Assembly: GCA_018970865.1 (NCBI GenBank)
Contig: JAGWVN010000025.1
Span: 1 to 38,981, forward strand
Direction of reading: 5' to 3'
DNA from: Betaproteobacteria bacterium
GTDB taxonomy: Bacteria; Pseudomonadota; Gammaproteobacteria; Burkholderiales; Burkholderiaceae_E
DNA: 38,981 bases
Under the pieces are notes generated by a model. That model was not told where the DNA came from, made no database searches, and saw only the letters and a list, made by a program, of their open reading frames with translations. Within the stretch, counting starts at the first letter, position 1. Each line of letters starts with the position of its first letter. Below are positions 1 through 9,794 of this stretch, piece by piece. The position numbers were made by a program, and so were the translations under genes.

Positions 1-339
1 TGGCAGCCCTGGAGCGAAGCCCGGGTCGCGCAGGCCATCGCCCAGGGCCAGCCGGTGTTCATCGACTTCACCGCGGCCTGGTGCGTGAGCTGCCAGGCCA
101 ACAAGCGCCTGGCCCTCGAGCGCGAGTCGGTGCGCGAGGCCTTCCTGCGCGCCGGGGTGCTGCGCCTGCGCGCCGACTGGACCCGCCAGGATCCGGCGAT
201 CACCGCCGCGCTCGCCCGTCACGGCCGCAACGGCGTGCCCCTCTACCTGCTGCACCGGCCCGGGCAGGCCGAGCCGCTGATCCTGCCCGAGATCCTCACG
301 CCAGGGCTGCTGCTCGAGGCGCTCGCCGGCCTGCGCTGA
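1..339 (+). CDS. dsbD: DsbD/ScsB-type thiol:disulfide interchange protein, C-terminal part
   Basis: The reading frame is open from the first base of the window and ends at TGA 337-339, so only the last 112 residues are present. They form a thioredoxin-like domain with the redox motif CVSC in the context FTAAWCVSCQANK, followed by a segment with RADWTRQDPAITAALARHG and a GVPLYLL stretch. This matches the periplasmic C-terminal (gamma) domain of DsbD, which takes electrons from the membrane domain and reduces partner proteins such as DsbC or cytochrome c maturation factors. The membrane and N-terminal domains lie outside the window, so DsbD cannot be told from ScsB-like relatives. The next gene downstream, btuB, has its own riboswitch leader and is probably a separate transcription unit. 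Confidence 0.85.
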   Translation, partial: WQPWSEARVAQAIAQGQPVFIDFTAAWCVSCQANKRLALERESVREAFLRAGVLRLRADWTRQDPAITAALARHGRNGVPLYLLHRPGQAEPLILPEILTPGLLLEALAGLR

Positions 340-387
340 TCGGAATGCCGGCCCCGGCCAGCCCTCGGAGCGCGCCGGGCCCGGTGC

Positions 388-393
388 TAGACT
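388..393 (+). promoter_or_regulatory. Candidate -10 box for the btuB leader
   Basis: TAGACT at this position would place the transcript start near base 400, exactly where the riboswitch fold begins. There is no clear -35 box 17 bp upstream (TCGGAG). The same TAGAAT-like -10 recurs in front of tldD, hrcA and ffs in this window. Confidence 0.35.
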
Positions 394-400
394 GCGCGGG

Positions 401-620
401 CTTTCGGTGCATCGCCCGCAGTCGTCGGGCGGCGTTAAACGGGAAACAGAGGGTTCGTTCGGCCTCGAGCCGGTCAGCCCAACCTGTGCTGCCCCCGCAA
501 CGGTAAGCAGGCGCGTCCGCCGCTCTGGCGGTCGCGGGTGGTTCCATGCCACTGGGGTCTGGTCAGACCAGCCCTGGGAAGGCGAATCGCTCGGTCCTGC
601 CAGCCCGGATACCGGCCGAG
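401..620 (+). ncRNA. Cobalamin (adenosylcobalamin-type) riboswitch
   Basis: The conserved elements of the cobalamin riboswitch appear in the right order: a 5' CGGTGC (405-410), TTAAACGGGAA (435-445), the core CCCCCGCAACGGTAAGC (about 492-508), GCCACTG (548-554), CTGGGAAGG (574-582) and the B12 box AGCCCGGATACCGGCC (602-617). It lies in the leader of btuB, the usual target. In this family, binding of the coenzyme lowers expression of B12 uptake genes. The open frames that cross this region have no protein-like features. Together with the platform it fills the 390-base gap between dsbD and btuB. Confidence 0.96.
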
Positions 621-625
621 AGGGA

Positions 626-677
626 GAAGGGGTTTCCCTTCATGTCGCCAACGATGCGCTGCGGTGGGCAGCGCATC
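626..677 (+). promoter_or_regulatory. Expression platform hairpins of the btuB riboswitch
   Basis: Two perfect hairpins follow the B12 box. The first has a 6-bp stem, GAAGGG (626-631) with CCCTTC (636-641). The second has a 10-bp stem, GATGCGCTGC (653-662) with GCAGCGCATC (668-677), and a 5-base loop. Neither is followed by a run of T, so this is not a standard intrinsic terminator. Control could act by blocking translation or through Rho. The ribosome binding site of btuB (GAGGAG, about 715-720) lies 40 bases further on, and the pyrimidine-rich stretch CCCTTTCCCTT between them could pair with the purine-rich 618-632 region. The mechanism is inference. Confidence 0.5.
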
Positions 678-728
678 CTGCGCGCGGTCCCTTTCCCTTG
701 CCCGGGGCGGTGCGCGAGGAGTTCGTCC

Positions 729-2567
729 ATGCGTTTCCCCCGTCTGCCGGTCCGGGCCTGCGCGAGCCTGGCCTTGCTTGGCTGCGCCTGCTCGTCCCTG
801 GGCGCCCAGACCCTGCCCGAGGTGGTGGTCACTGCCACCCGCACCGAGCGCCCCGCCCAGGAGACCCTGGTCGACCAGGTGGTGATCGACGCCGCCGAGA
901 TCGCCCGCTCCGGCGCGACCACGCTCACCGAACTGCTGCGCGCCCGGGCCGGCGTCGAGATCTCCCAGAACGGCGGCGCGGGCGCGATCTCGGGCGTGTT
1001 CCTGCGCGGCACCAAGACCGCCCAGACCCTGGTGCTGATCGACGGCGTGCGGATGGAGAACCCCTCCGGCGGCGGCGCGAATCTGGAGTACCTGCCGCTG
1101 TCGGTCATCGAGCGCGTCGAGGTCATCCGCGGTCCGGCATCGGCGCTCTACGGATCGGCGGCCATCGGGGGCGTGATCCAGATCTTCACCCGCGGTGGCG
1201 CAGGCCCGTCGACCTCGGCCCTGCTGGCCGTGGGCACGCAGGGCAGCAGCCAGGGCCAGGCCGGTTTCGCGCGCGAGACCGGCGACGGCCGCACCCGGGT
1301 CAATGCCTCGCTGTCGGCCGAGCGCACCGGGGGGTTCGAGGCCACCCGGCCGGGCTCGCCCGACTACCAGGCCGATCGCGACGGCCATCGGCGGGTGGCT
1401 GCCAGCGCCGGCCTGTCGCATCGGCTGGATGGGGGCTGGCAGCTGAACGCCACCGCCCTGGCCACCGATGGCCGCGCCGCCTACGACGACATTTCCTCCA
1501 CCCCGCAGACCGCGAAGCTCAGCTATCGCACCTCGACCCTCGGTCTGGCCGCCCGCGGTCCGCTTGCGGCGGGCTGGACCACCGAGCTGCGGCTGGGCCA
1601 GAGCGGCATCGACTATGCCTATCAGGCCTTTTCGTTCGCGCCGCGCACCGCGTCGGATTCGCTGCTCTGGCTGAACACGCTCGCGCTGCCGGGCGGCCGG
1701 CTGGAGATCGGCCTGGAGCATCTCGCGCAGCGCATGAGCGGTGATGGCGTCAGCGTCGGCGGCATGCCCTACACCCGGCTCAAGCGTCGCACCGATGCCG
1801 GCTTCGCGGCCTGGGAGCTGGTGGCCGGCGACCACCGGCTGCGGATGCAGGTTCGGCACGACCACATCGAGACGGTGGGCGCCGAGCCCACCGCCGCCAT
1901 CGGCTGGGGCTGGCAGTGGCTGCCGGGCTGGCGGCTTCGGGCGTCCTGGGCCTCGTCGTTCCGGGCCCCGACCTTCGACGACCTGTACAGCCCCTTCGGC
2001 GCCAACCCGTCGCTGCGGCCGGAGCGGGGGCAGGGCGCCGAGATCGCGGTGGAGCACCGCGGCGCAGCCGGATCGGGCGCCTCGCTGGTGTTCTTCGAGA
2101 ACCGCATTCGCGATGCGATCGAGCTCGACGGCAGCTATGTGCCGCGCAACCTCGCCCGGGCCCGGGTCCAGGGCGCGAGCCTGTCGCTGACCCGGCCCTG
2201 GGCCGGCCTGCGCTGGCAGGCCTCGGCCACGGTGCAGGACGCCCGCGGCGAGCGCGAGGATGCCGCCGGCGCCAGTCAGCGCCTGGCCCGTCGCGCCCGC
2301 GTGTTCGGGGTGCTGGGCGCGCAGTGGCAGCAGGGGCCCTGGATGGTCGATGGCCGCTGGACCGCGCAGGGCGATCGGGTGGACACCCTCGGCCAGAAAC
2401 TCGCCGGCTACGGCATCGTCGACCTCACCGTCTCGCGCCGCATCGATGCCCGCTGGGAAGTCTTCGCGCGGGCCGGCAACCTCGGCGATCGCGACTACCA
2501 GACCGCCGCGGGCTATGTCATGCCCGGCCGGACGCTGTGGGCCGGACTGCGATTCAGCGAGCGCTGA
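729..2567 (+). CDS. btuB: TonB-dependent vitamin B12 receptor BtuB
   Basis: Outer-membrane transporter of 612 residues, close to the 614 of the E. coli protein. The ATG at 729 was chosen because it has a GAGGAG ribosome binding site 8-9 bases upstream and is followed by a signal peptide, with probable cleavage after residue 26 (SLGA|Q). Next come a TonB-box-like EVVVTAT (31-37), a plug domain containing VLIDGVRMENP and VEVIRGPASALYG, and a 22-strand-type beta barrel. Barrel proteins of this kind usually end in an aromatic residue; this one ends in FSER, with the phenylalanine three residues before the end. The riboswitch directly upstream makes the cobalamin substrate secure. It would deliver B12 to the BtuF-like protein encoded next. 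No btuC or btuD is seen in the window. Confidence 0.93.
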   Translation: MRFPRLPVRACASLALLGCACSSLGAQTLPEVVVTATRTERPAQETLVDQVVIDAAEIARSGATTLTELLRARAGVEISQNGGAGAISGVFLRGTKTAQTLVLIDGVRMENPSGGGANLEYLPLSVIERVEVIRGPASALYGSAAIGGVIQIFTRGGAGPSTSALLAVGTQGSSQGQAGFARETGDGRTRVNASLSAERTGGFEATRPGSPDYQADRDGHRRVAASAGLSHRLDGGWQLNATALATDGRAAYDDISSTPQTAKLSYRTSTLGLAARGPLAAGWTTELRLGQSGIDYAYQAFSFAPRTASDSLLWLNTLALPGGRLEIGLEHLAQRMSGDGVSVGGMPYTRLKRRTDAGFAAWELVAGDHRLRMQVRHDHIETVGAEPTAAIGWGWQWLPGWRLRASWASSFRAPTFDDLYSPFGANPSLRPERGQGAEIAVEHRGAAGSGASLVFFENRIRDAIELDGSYVPRNLARARVQGASLSLTRPWAGLRWQASATVQDARGEREDAAGASQRLARRARVFGVLGAQWQQGPWMVDGRWTAQGDRVDTLGQKLAGYGIVDLTVSRRIDARWEVFARAGNLGDRDYQTAAGYVMPGRTLWAGLRFSER

Positions 2568-2620
2568 GCCGCGCGGGGCCGGCGCGGCGCCTGCGCCCTC
2601 TCTGGCGCGAGGCCGTGCCG

Positions 2621-3529
2621 GTGCGGCCGGCGCGGTGGGCCCGCCGGGTGGCTTGCGCGCTGGGCCTGCTGCTCGCCGCGCTGGCGGGGCCGCTCGCCGC
2701 GGCGGGCGTCACCCTCACCGACGACCGGGGCCGGACGGTCAGCCTGCCCGCGGCGCCGGTGCGCATCGTGTCCCTGGCGCCCCATGCCACCGAGTGGCTG
2801 GCCGCGTTCGGCGCCGGGCCCCGCCTGGTCGGGCTCGATCCCCACAGCGATCATCCGCCCGCGCTCCGCGCGTTGCCCCGGCTGAGCGCCTATCCCGCAC
2901 CCGATGTCGAGGCGATCGCGGCGCTGCGGCCGGATCTGGTGGTGCTGTGGGGTGCCGGTCTGCGGCGCAGCGCCCTCGATCGCCTGGCGGCGCTGGGCAT
3001 CGCCACCTTCGTGAGCGAGCCGCACGGCCTGTCCGGGCTGGCCGAGTCGGCGCAGCGGCTGGCGCCCATCGCGGGCGAACCCGAGCGGGCGGCTCAGGTG
3101 CTTGCCGGCTTTCGCGCGGCCCTGGCCGAGCTCGAGGCGCGGCACCGCGCGGCCGCGCCGATCCCGGTGTTCATCCAGGTCGCGCAGCAGCCGCTTTTCA
3201 CGGTCACCGACCGCGATCCGCTGGCGCAGGCCCTCGCCCTGTGCGGGGTGCGCAATGTGTTTGCCGGCGCGCCCGGCGTGTCGGTGGCGGTCGGGCCCGA
3301 GGCGGTGCTGGCCCGCTCCCCCAGGGCGGTGATCCGGGTGCATGCCGCTCACGATGCCGAGCCCTGGTCGCGGCTGGGCGTGCTGGCGCCCGGCGGCCCG
3401 ATGCGGCTGGTCGCGGCCGATCCGGCGATCGCGCGGCCGGGTCCGCGGCTGCCGGCCCTGCTCGGCACGGTCTGCGCCGAGATCGATGCCGGGCGCCGCG
3501 CGCCCGGGAACGGCCGCCCACCGGGATAG
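2621..3529 (+). CDS. btuF: Periplasmic cobalamin-binding protein BtuF
   Basis: Class III solute-binding protein of about 302 residues. The frame begins inside btuB, and no ATG is available near the signal peptide. GTG 2621 is preferred because GAGG lies 8 bases upstream; GTG 2615 is possible. The N-terminus gives a signal peptide (RRVACALGLLLAALAGPLAAA). The mature part starts with VTLTDDRGRTVSLP and contains RIVSLAPHATEWLAAFGAG and DVEAIAALRPDLVVLWG, typical of the BtuF/FhuD fold. It follows btuB by about 50 bases, so it probably shares the riboswitch-controlled transcript. In the family it hands B12 to the BtuCD ABC transporter, which must be encoded elsewhere. Confidence 0.85.
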   Translation: MRPARWARRVACALGLLLAALAGPLAAAGVTLTDDRGRTVSLPAAPVRIVSLAPHATEWLAAFGAGPRLVGLDPHSDHPPALRALPRLSAYPAPDVEAIAALRPDLVVLWGAGLRRSALDRLAALGIATFVSEPHGLSGLAESAQRLAPIAGEPERAAQVLAGFRAALAELEARHRAAAPIPVFIQVAQQPLFTVTDRDPLAQALALCGVRNVFAGAPGVSVAVGPEAVLARSPRAVIRVHAAHDAEPWSRLGVLAPGGPMRLVAADPAIARPGPRLPALLGTVCAEIDAGRRAPGNGRPPG

Positions 3530-3537
3530 AATCCCGG
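3521..3537 (+). promoter_or_regulatory. Perfect palindrome holding the candidate tldD -10 box
   Basis: CCGGGAT-AGA-ATCCCGG is a perfect 7-bp inverted repeat with a 3-base centre. Its middle contains TAGAAT (3527-3532), a good -10 box that also includes the btuF stop codon TAG (3527-3529). The predicted transcript start is near 3539, only about 8 bases before the tldD ATG. It could be an operator placed on a promoter. The -35 region is not recognisable. Confidence 0.4.
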
Positions 3538-3546
3538 CCACTCGCC

Positions 3547-5004
3547 ATGCTGCCCGACCTGCCCGATCGCCTGCCCGCCTTGCGCTGCCCGCCAGGCGCC
3601 AGCCTGTCGGTTCGACTGGTGGCCGAGCGCCATCATCAGCTGCAGGTGCTGCGCGGCGTGGTCCAGCCCGATGCGGTGTCGCTCGATGCCGGCGCCATGG
3701 TCACCGCCTGGCACGCCGGCGGGGTGGGCTATGCCGCCAGCGCCGATCTCTCGGCGGCCGGTCTGCAGGCGGCGGCTGATCGCGCGCTCGCCTGGGCTGC
3801 CACGGTGGGCCGCCTCGGGCTGTTCGCCGGCATCGCGTTGCCGCGGCCCTCGGCGCGAGCGGTGGCCTGGCGCAGTCTGGTCGAGCGCCCGTTGCCCGCC
3901 CGCGCTGATCTGCTTGCCGAGCTGGTGGCCGAGTCTGCCGCCCTGCGTCGCGATGCCCGCATCGTCCACTGGGCGGCCACGCTGCGGCGGGTCGAGTGCC
4001 GCCAGCGCCTGTTCCTCGATGGCGAGCCGGTGGCCGACCAGCGTTTCGCCTTCGTCGAGCCCAACCTCGAGGCCACCGCGGCGCAGGACGGGCGCAGCCA
4101 GACCCGCACCCTCGGTGGCCAGTACAACGGCTTCTGCATGCAGGGTGGCGACGAGGTGATCGCGCTGTCGGGCCTGCGCGGCGGCGGCGAGCGCATCGGC
4201 GAGGAGGCGCTGCAGCTGCTCATGGCGCCCAATTGCCCGAGCGGGCCGATGTCGCTGCTGCTCGAACCCGACCAGATGCTGCTGCAGATCCACGAGTCGA
4301 TCGGCCATCCGCTGGAGCTCGATCGCATCCTGGGCGACGAGCGCAACTTCGCCGGCACCAGCTTCGTCACGCCCGACATGTTCGGTCACTACCGCTACGG
4401 CTCGCCGCTGCTCGATGTCAGCTTCGACCCCGGCGTGCCCGGGCAGTACGCCAGCTACGGCGTCGACGACGAGGGCGAGCCGGCGCGGCCGGTGCGCCTG
4501 ATCGAGCGCGGCGTGCTGATGCGCCCGCTCGGCGGCGCGCTCTCGGTGGCGCGGGCGGCCGCGCTCGGCCACCGGCTGCAGGGCACCGCCAACGCGCGGG
4601 CCAGCGGCTGGCATCGCCCGCCCATCGACCGCATGGGCAACATCAATGTCGAGCCGGGCAGCTCCAGCCTGCCGGAGATGATCCGCGCCACCGAGCGGGG
4701 CGTGCTGATGCGCACCAATGTCTCCTGGTCGATCGACGACTCGCGCAACAAGTTCCAGTTCGGCTGCGAGTGGGGCCGGCTCATCGTCGACGGCCAACTC
4801 GGCCCGGTGGTGCGCAATCCCAATTACCGCGGCGTGTCGGCCACCTTCTGGCGCAGCCTGGCCGCGGTCGGCTCGGCCGATGAGGTGCGGCACCTCGGCA
4901 CGCCCTACTGCGGCAAGGGCGAGCCGGGGCAGGTGGCGCGGGTGGGTCATGCCGCGCCGCCCTGCCTGTTCCACGCGGTCGATGTCTTCGGGGCCGAGGC
5001 ATGA
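3547..5004 (+). CDS. TldD-type metalloprotease subunit
   Basis: Protein of 485 residues, close to E. coli TldD (481). It carries the HExxxH zinc motif of the family as HESIGH (249-254), the following NFAGTSFVTPD and YGVDDEGEPA stretches, and a C-terminal CGKGEPGQ in which Cys455 corresponds to the third zinc ligand of TldD. It is therefore probably an active metallopeptidase. The partner gene starts at its stop codon (ATGA overlap), as expected for the TldD/TldE heterodimer that degrades unfolded peptides and matures some ribosomally made peptides such as microcin B17. The N-terminal half diverges from the classic TldD sequence, so I withhold the symbol. No Shine-Dalgarno sequence is seen before the ATG; the leader may be very short. 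Confidence 0.85.
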   Translation: MLPDLPDRLPALRCPPGASLSVRLVAERHHQLQVLRGVVQPDAVSLDAGAMVTAWHAGGVGYAASADLSAAGLQAAADRALAWAATVGRLGLFAGIALPRPSARAVAWRSLVERPLPARADLLAELVAESAALRRDARIVHWAATLRRVECRQRLFLDGEPVADQRFAFVEPNLEATAAQDGRSQTRTLGGQYNGFCMQGGDEVIALSGLRGGGERIGEEALQLLMAPNCPSGPMSLLLEPDQMLLQIHESIGHPLELDRILGDERNFAGTSFVTPDMFGHYRYGSPLLDVSFDPGVPGQYASYGVDDEGEPARPVRLIERGVLMRPLGGALSVARAAALGHRLQGTANARASGWHRPPIDRMGNINVEPGSSSLPEMIRATERGVLMRTNVSWSIDDSRNKFQFGCEWGRLIVDGQLGPVVRNPNYRGVSATFWRSLAAVGSADEVRHLGTPYCGKGEPGQVARVGHAAPPCLFHAVDVFGAEA

Positions 5005-6347
5005 GCGATTTCTCGTCCGCGCCGCTGCTCGATCGCGGGCTGCCCCTGCTCGACCGGATCGGGTCGGCAGCGCGGCCCGGTGAGGTGGTGCTCGGCTGGC
5101 TGCGCGCCGAGTCCTCCGACTTCGTGCGCTTCAATCATGGCCGGGTACGGCAGGCCGGCAGCGTGGAGCGGGCCCTGCTCGAGCTGCGTCTGGTGCGCGA
5201 TGCCCGCCAGGCCACGCTGCAGTTCGTGCTGTCAGGCGATGAGGCCGTCGATGCCGACCGCCTCGGCACGGCGCTGGCCGAGCTGCGCGGCCTGCTCGCC
5301 GACAGCCAGCCCGATCCCTGGCTCAGCCTGTGCGAGCAGCCCCGCGAGCAGATCACCCGGCTCGATCCGGCGCTGCCGCCGCGCGAGGCGCTCTGCGACA
5401 CGGTGTGCACCGCCGCCGGCGACGCCGACCTGGTGGGCTTCTATGCTGGCGGCGCGCTGGCCTGCGGCTTTGCCAGCAGCCTGGGTCACCGGCTCTGGCA
5501 CGAGGCCTCGCCCTGGTTCTTCGACCACAGCGTGCAGGCGGGCGGTGACCGCGCGGTGAAGTCCACGCTGTCGTGGCCGGCCTGGGATGCGCAGGCGCTG
5601 GCCGCCGGCATCGCCCGCGCCCGGTGCGATGCCGCCATCCTCGCCCGTCCGGTGCGCGCGCTGCCGCCCGGCGGCTACCGCGCCTGGCTGAGTCCCGCCG
5701 CGATGACCGAACTCATCGGCATGCTGAACTGGGGCGGCTTCTCGGCGGCGGCGCTGCGCAGCGGTCACTCGCCGCTCATGCGCCTGGCCGAGGGCGGCCA
5801 GCGTTTCAGCCCCATGGTCAGCCTCGCGGACGATCTCGCCGCGGGCGGGCTGCCCCGCTTCCAGTCCGAGGGCTTCGCCCGGCCCGATCGGCTGCCGCTG
5901 GTGCAGGCCGGCGCCTGGGCCGGATCGCTGGTCTCGCCGCGCAGCGCGCGCGAGTTCGGTCTTGCCGGCACCGGTGCCGATGCCGGCGAGACCGCGCAGG
6001 CGCTCAGCCTGTCCGGCGGCGATCTGCCCGAGGCCGATGCGCTGCGTCGGCTGGGTACCGGCGTGGCTGTCAGCAACTTCTGGTACCTGAACTGGTCCGA
6101 CCGCGCCGCCGCGCGCATCACCGGCATGACCCGCTTCGCCACGCTCTGGGTGGAGGACGGCGAACCGGTGGCGCCGCTCGCGGTCATGCGCTTCGACGAC
6201 TCCCTGTACCGCCTGCTCGGCAGCGAGCTGGAAGCCCTGTCGCAGGTGCCGGCCCGCCTGCCCGACACCCAGACCTACGAGCACCGCAGCTTCGGCCTGA
6301 GCCTCACGCCGGGCGCGCTGGTCAGCCGGCTCTCGTTCACGCTGTGA
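5001..6347 (+). CDS. TldE/PmbA-like partner subunit
   Basis: Protein of 448 residues, matching the length of E. coli PmbA/TldE (450). It belongs to the TldD/PmbA family but lacks an HExxxH motif, as TldE subunits do. Recognisable features are the GFYAGGALACGFASSLGHR region, a central LSPAAMTELIGML helix, SEGFARPDRLPLVQAG, and a C-terminal NFWYLNW plus ITGMTRFATLWVEDGEPV. The ATG overlaps the stop of the upstream gene by 4 bases, pointing to translational coupling and a two-subunit enzyme. In characterised pairs TldE shapes the groove that holds the peptide substrate. The substrate here is unknown; I see no obvious precursor-peptide gene nearby. Confidence 0.82.
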   Translation: MSDFSSAPLLDRGLPLLDRIGSAARPGEVVLGWLRAESSDFVRFNHGRVRQAGSVERALLELRLVRDARQATLQFVLSGDEAVDADRLGTALAELRGLLADSQPDPWLSLCEQPREQITRLDPALPPREALCDTVCTAAGDADLVGFYAGGALACGFASSLGHRLWHEASPWFFDHSVQAGGDRAVKSTLSWPAWDAQALAAGIARARCDAAILARPVRALPPGGYRAWLSPAAMTELIGMLNWGGFSAAALRSGHSPLMRLAEGGQRFSPMVSLADDLAAGGLPRFQSEGFARPDRLPLVQAGAWAGSLVSPRSAREFGLAGTGADAGETAQALSLSGGDLPEADALRRLGTGVAVSNFWYLNWSDRAAARITGMTRFATLWVEDGEPVAPLAVMRFDDSLYRLLGSELEALSQVPARLPDTQTYEHRSFGLSLTPGALVSRLSFTL

Positions 6348-7312
6348 CGCGTCGTCGCCTGCTCGATGCCACGCTGCTGTCCGCGGGCGGCCTGCTGCTG
6401 GCGGGCTGCGCCGGCGTGGGGCGGTTCCCTGCCGGCGTCGTGGCGCCCGGTGACCCGGGCGCCGCACACATCGCCGCCGCCGGCGCGGACACCGACCCGC
6501 CGGCCCCCGCGGCGCTGACCGCGCTGCTGCGCGAGCCGGCGGCGGGGGCGATGCTGATGCTCGGCGAGGTGCATGACCACGCCCGCCTGCATCAGGCGCG
6601 GCTGGCCTGGCTGCGCGCCTGGGCGGCATCGGGCCTGCGCTTTGCGATCGCCTTCGAGCAGATGGACGCGCCGCGTCAGCCCGCGCTCGACGCCGCCCGG
6701 CGCCAGCCCGGGATCACCGCGCGGGCCCTCGCCGAGGCCGGCGGGCTGGACTTCGCCGGCTGGGACTGGCCGCTCTACCAGCCGGTGGTCGAACTCGCGT
6801 TGCAGCATCGCCTGCCGCTGGTGGCGGCCAACCTTCCCGCCGTCGAGGTCGCGGCCGTGGCTCGCGGTCGGTCCGGGATGTCCCTGCCGCCCCCGCCGGA
6901 CTGGACCGAGTCCGATGAGGCCGCGCAGCGGCGCGAGATCGACGAGGGGCACTGCGGGGTGCTGCCGCCCGCGGCACTGGCCCCCATGGCGCTGGCCCAA
7001 CGCGCCCGCGACGCCGCCATGGCCCAGGCGATGCGCGCGGCGCGGGCCAGCCACGGCCTGCCGGTGGTGCTGCTCACCGGCAACGGCCATGCCCGGCGCG
7101 ACCTCGGCGTGGCCCGCCATCTTGCCGGGGTCTTGCCGCGCGAACGGCTGCGCTGCGTGGGTTTCCTGGAGGCCGAGGGCGAGGCGCAGCCGCGCCTGCT
7201 GACGCAGGCCGATGAACGATTCGACTGGCGGGTGCTGGCCGCGCCGCATGCCCGACCCGATCCCTGCGAGGCCTTGCGCGGCCGCTTTCGCGCGCCGCCG
7301 GCCCGCGGCTGA
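6344..7312 (+). CDS. ChaN-like (haem-binding uptake family) lipoprotein
   Basis: Protein of 322 residues that starts at GTG 6344, overlapping the upstream stop. The N-terminus, [21 protein letters not shown], is a lipoprotein signal with lipobox LAGC and lipidated Cys22; the paired arginines could also suit Tat export. The mature part has the ChaN hallmarks [30 protein letters not shown] and [12 protein letters not shown]. ChaN of Campylobacter binds two haems, and the fold is related to TIKI/erythromycin-esterase-type enzymes, but the cellular role is not settled. It lies in one transcription unit with the TldD/TldE pair, just downstream of B12 uptake genes, suggesting a link to cofactor or peptide handling in the envelope. 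That link is inference only. Confidence 0.82.
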   Translation: MTRRRLLDATLLSAGGLLLAGCAGVGRFPAGVVAPGDPGAAHIAAAGADTDPPAPAALTALLREPAAGAMLMLGEVHDHARLHQARLAWLRAWAASGLRFAIAFEQMDAPRQPALDAARRQPGITARALAEAGGLDFAGWDWPLYQPVVELALQHRLPLVAANLPAVEVAAVARGRSGMSLPPPPDWTESDEAAQRREIDEGHCGVLPPAALAPMALAQRARDAAMAQAMRAARASHGLPVVLLTGNGHARRDLGVARHLAGVLPRERLRCVGFLEAEGEAQPRLLTQADERFDWRVLAAPHARPDPCEALRGRFRAPPARG

Positions 7313-7415
7313 GCGCGCCTGCCCGGCCCGACGCGGGCTACTTTGCCCGACGCCGCCAACTCAGCCGCATCGGCGCCGGATCAGCCCGGTCGGCGCCCGC
7401 TCCCGGTGGGCGCCC

Positions 7416-7436
7416 GCTCAGCCCGGCGCCGCCCGC

Positions 7437-7453
<17 letters not shown>
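7416..7453. repeat. 19-bp tandem duplication at the 3' end of glpK
   Basis: GCTCAGCCCGGCGCCGCCC (7416-7434) is repeated as GCTCAGCCCGGCGCCGCCT (7435-7453), with one mismatch. A third, more degenerate copy starts near 7381. The second copy encodes the last residues and stop codon of glpK on the minus strand, so the duplication lies just beyond the stop. It looks like replication slippage. Confidence 0.75.
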
Positions 7454-8918
<1,465 letters not shown>

Positions 8919-8972
8919 GGCGGTCCTCCGGGAAAGCGGCAGGTCGGCGCGCCGGGCGCGGCCGCGGCCGGG

Positions 8973-9782
8973 TCAGGGGCGCAGGCCGAGCACATCCTGC
9001 ATGTCGTAGAGCCCGGGTGCGCGCTCGATCAGGAAGCGGCAGGCCCGCAGGCTGCCGCTGGCATAGCCCTGGCGGCTGGCCGACTTGTGCGTGATCTCGA
9101 TGCGCTCGCCCAGGCCGGCGAACATCACGGTGTGCTCGCCGACGATGTCGCCGCCGCGGATCACCGAAAAGCCGATGCTCGAGGGATCGCGCTCGCCGGT
9201 GACCCCGTGCCGTCCGTGCACCGCCACCTCGTCGAGCCGGCGGCCGAGCGCGGCGGCGACCACCTCGCCCATGCGCAGCGCCGTGCCCGAGGGCGCATCG
9301 ATCTTGTGCCGATGATGAGCCTCGATGATCTCGATGTCGTAGCCCTCGGGCAGCATGCGCGCCGCGACCTCGAGCAGCCGCAGCGTGGCGTTGACCCCCA
9401 CGCTCATGTTGGGCGCGGCCACGATCGGGATGCGGGTGGCCGCCTCGCGCAGGCTGGCAAGACCCGCCTCGTCGAAGCCGGTGGTGCCGATCACCATCCG
9501 CACGCCGCCGGCCTGCGCGGCCGCGAGATGGCGCAGCGTGCCTTCCGGGCGGGTGAAATCGATGAGCACATCGGCGCCCGCCAGCGCGGTGGCGAGGTCA
9601 TCGGTGACCTGCACGCCGGTGGTCTGGCCGATGGCCTCCCCCGGGTCGCGGCCGAAGCCCGGCGAGCCCGGCAGGTCGATGGCGCCGCTCAGGCGGGCAT
9701 CGGCGGCGCCGATCACGGCCTCGACGAGCATGCGGCCCATGCGGCCACCGGCCCCGGCCACGGCGATGTTCATGATGCGCAT
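8973..9782 (-). CDS. dapB: 4-hydroxy-tetrahydrodipicolinate reductase
   Basis: Protein of 269 residues that catalyses the second step of the diaminopimelate/lysine branch, using NAD(P)H. The nucleotide-binding motif GAGGRMG is at 10-16 and the family signature [15 protein letters not shown] at 154-168, with the catalytic histidine and lysine in place. VIGTTGF and the end [14 protein letters not shown] also fit. An ATG three codons downstream (MNIAVAG) is an equally good start. It lies 12 bases after bamE, an arrangement common in beta- and gammaproteobacteria. Confidence 0.96.
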   Translation of the reverse strand: MRIMNIAVAGAGGRMGRMLVEAVIGAADARLSGAIDLPGSPGFGRDPGEAIGQTTGVQVTDDLATALAGADVLIDFTRPEGTLRHLAAAQAGGVRMVIGTTGFDEAGLASLREAATRIPIVAAPNMSVGVNATLRLLEVAARMLPEGYDIEIIEAHHRHKIDAPSGTALRMGEVVAAALGRRLDEVAVHGRHGVTGERDPSSIGFSVIRGGDIVGEHTVMFAGLGERIEITHKSASRQGYASGSLRACRFLIERAPGLYDMQDVLGLRP

Positions 9783-9794
9783 GGCGGGTCTCCG

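Noticed and set aside
407-1744. Open frame across the riboswitch into btuB
   Set aside because: It overlaps the conserved riboswitch and the btuB signal peptide in another phase and has no protein-like features.
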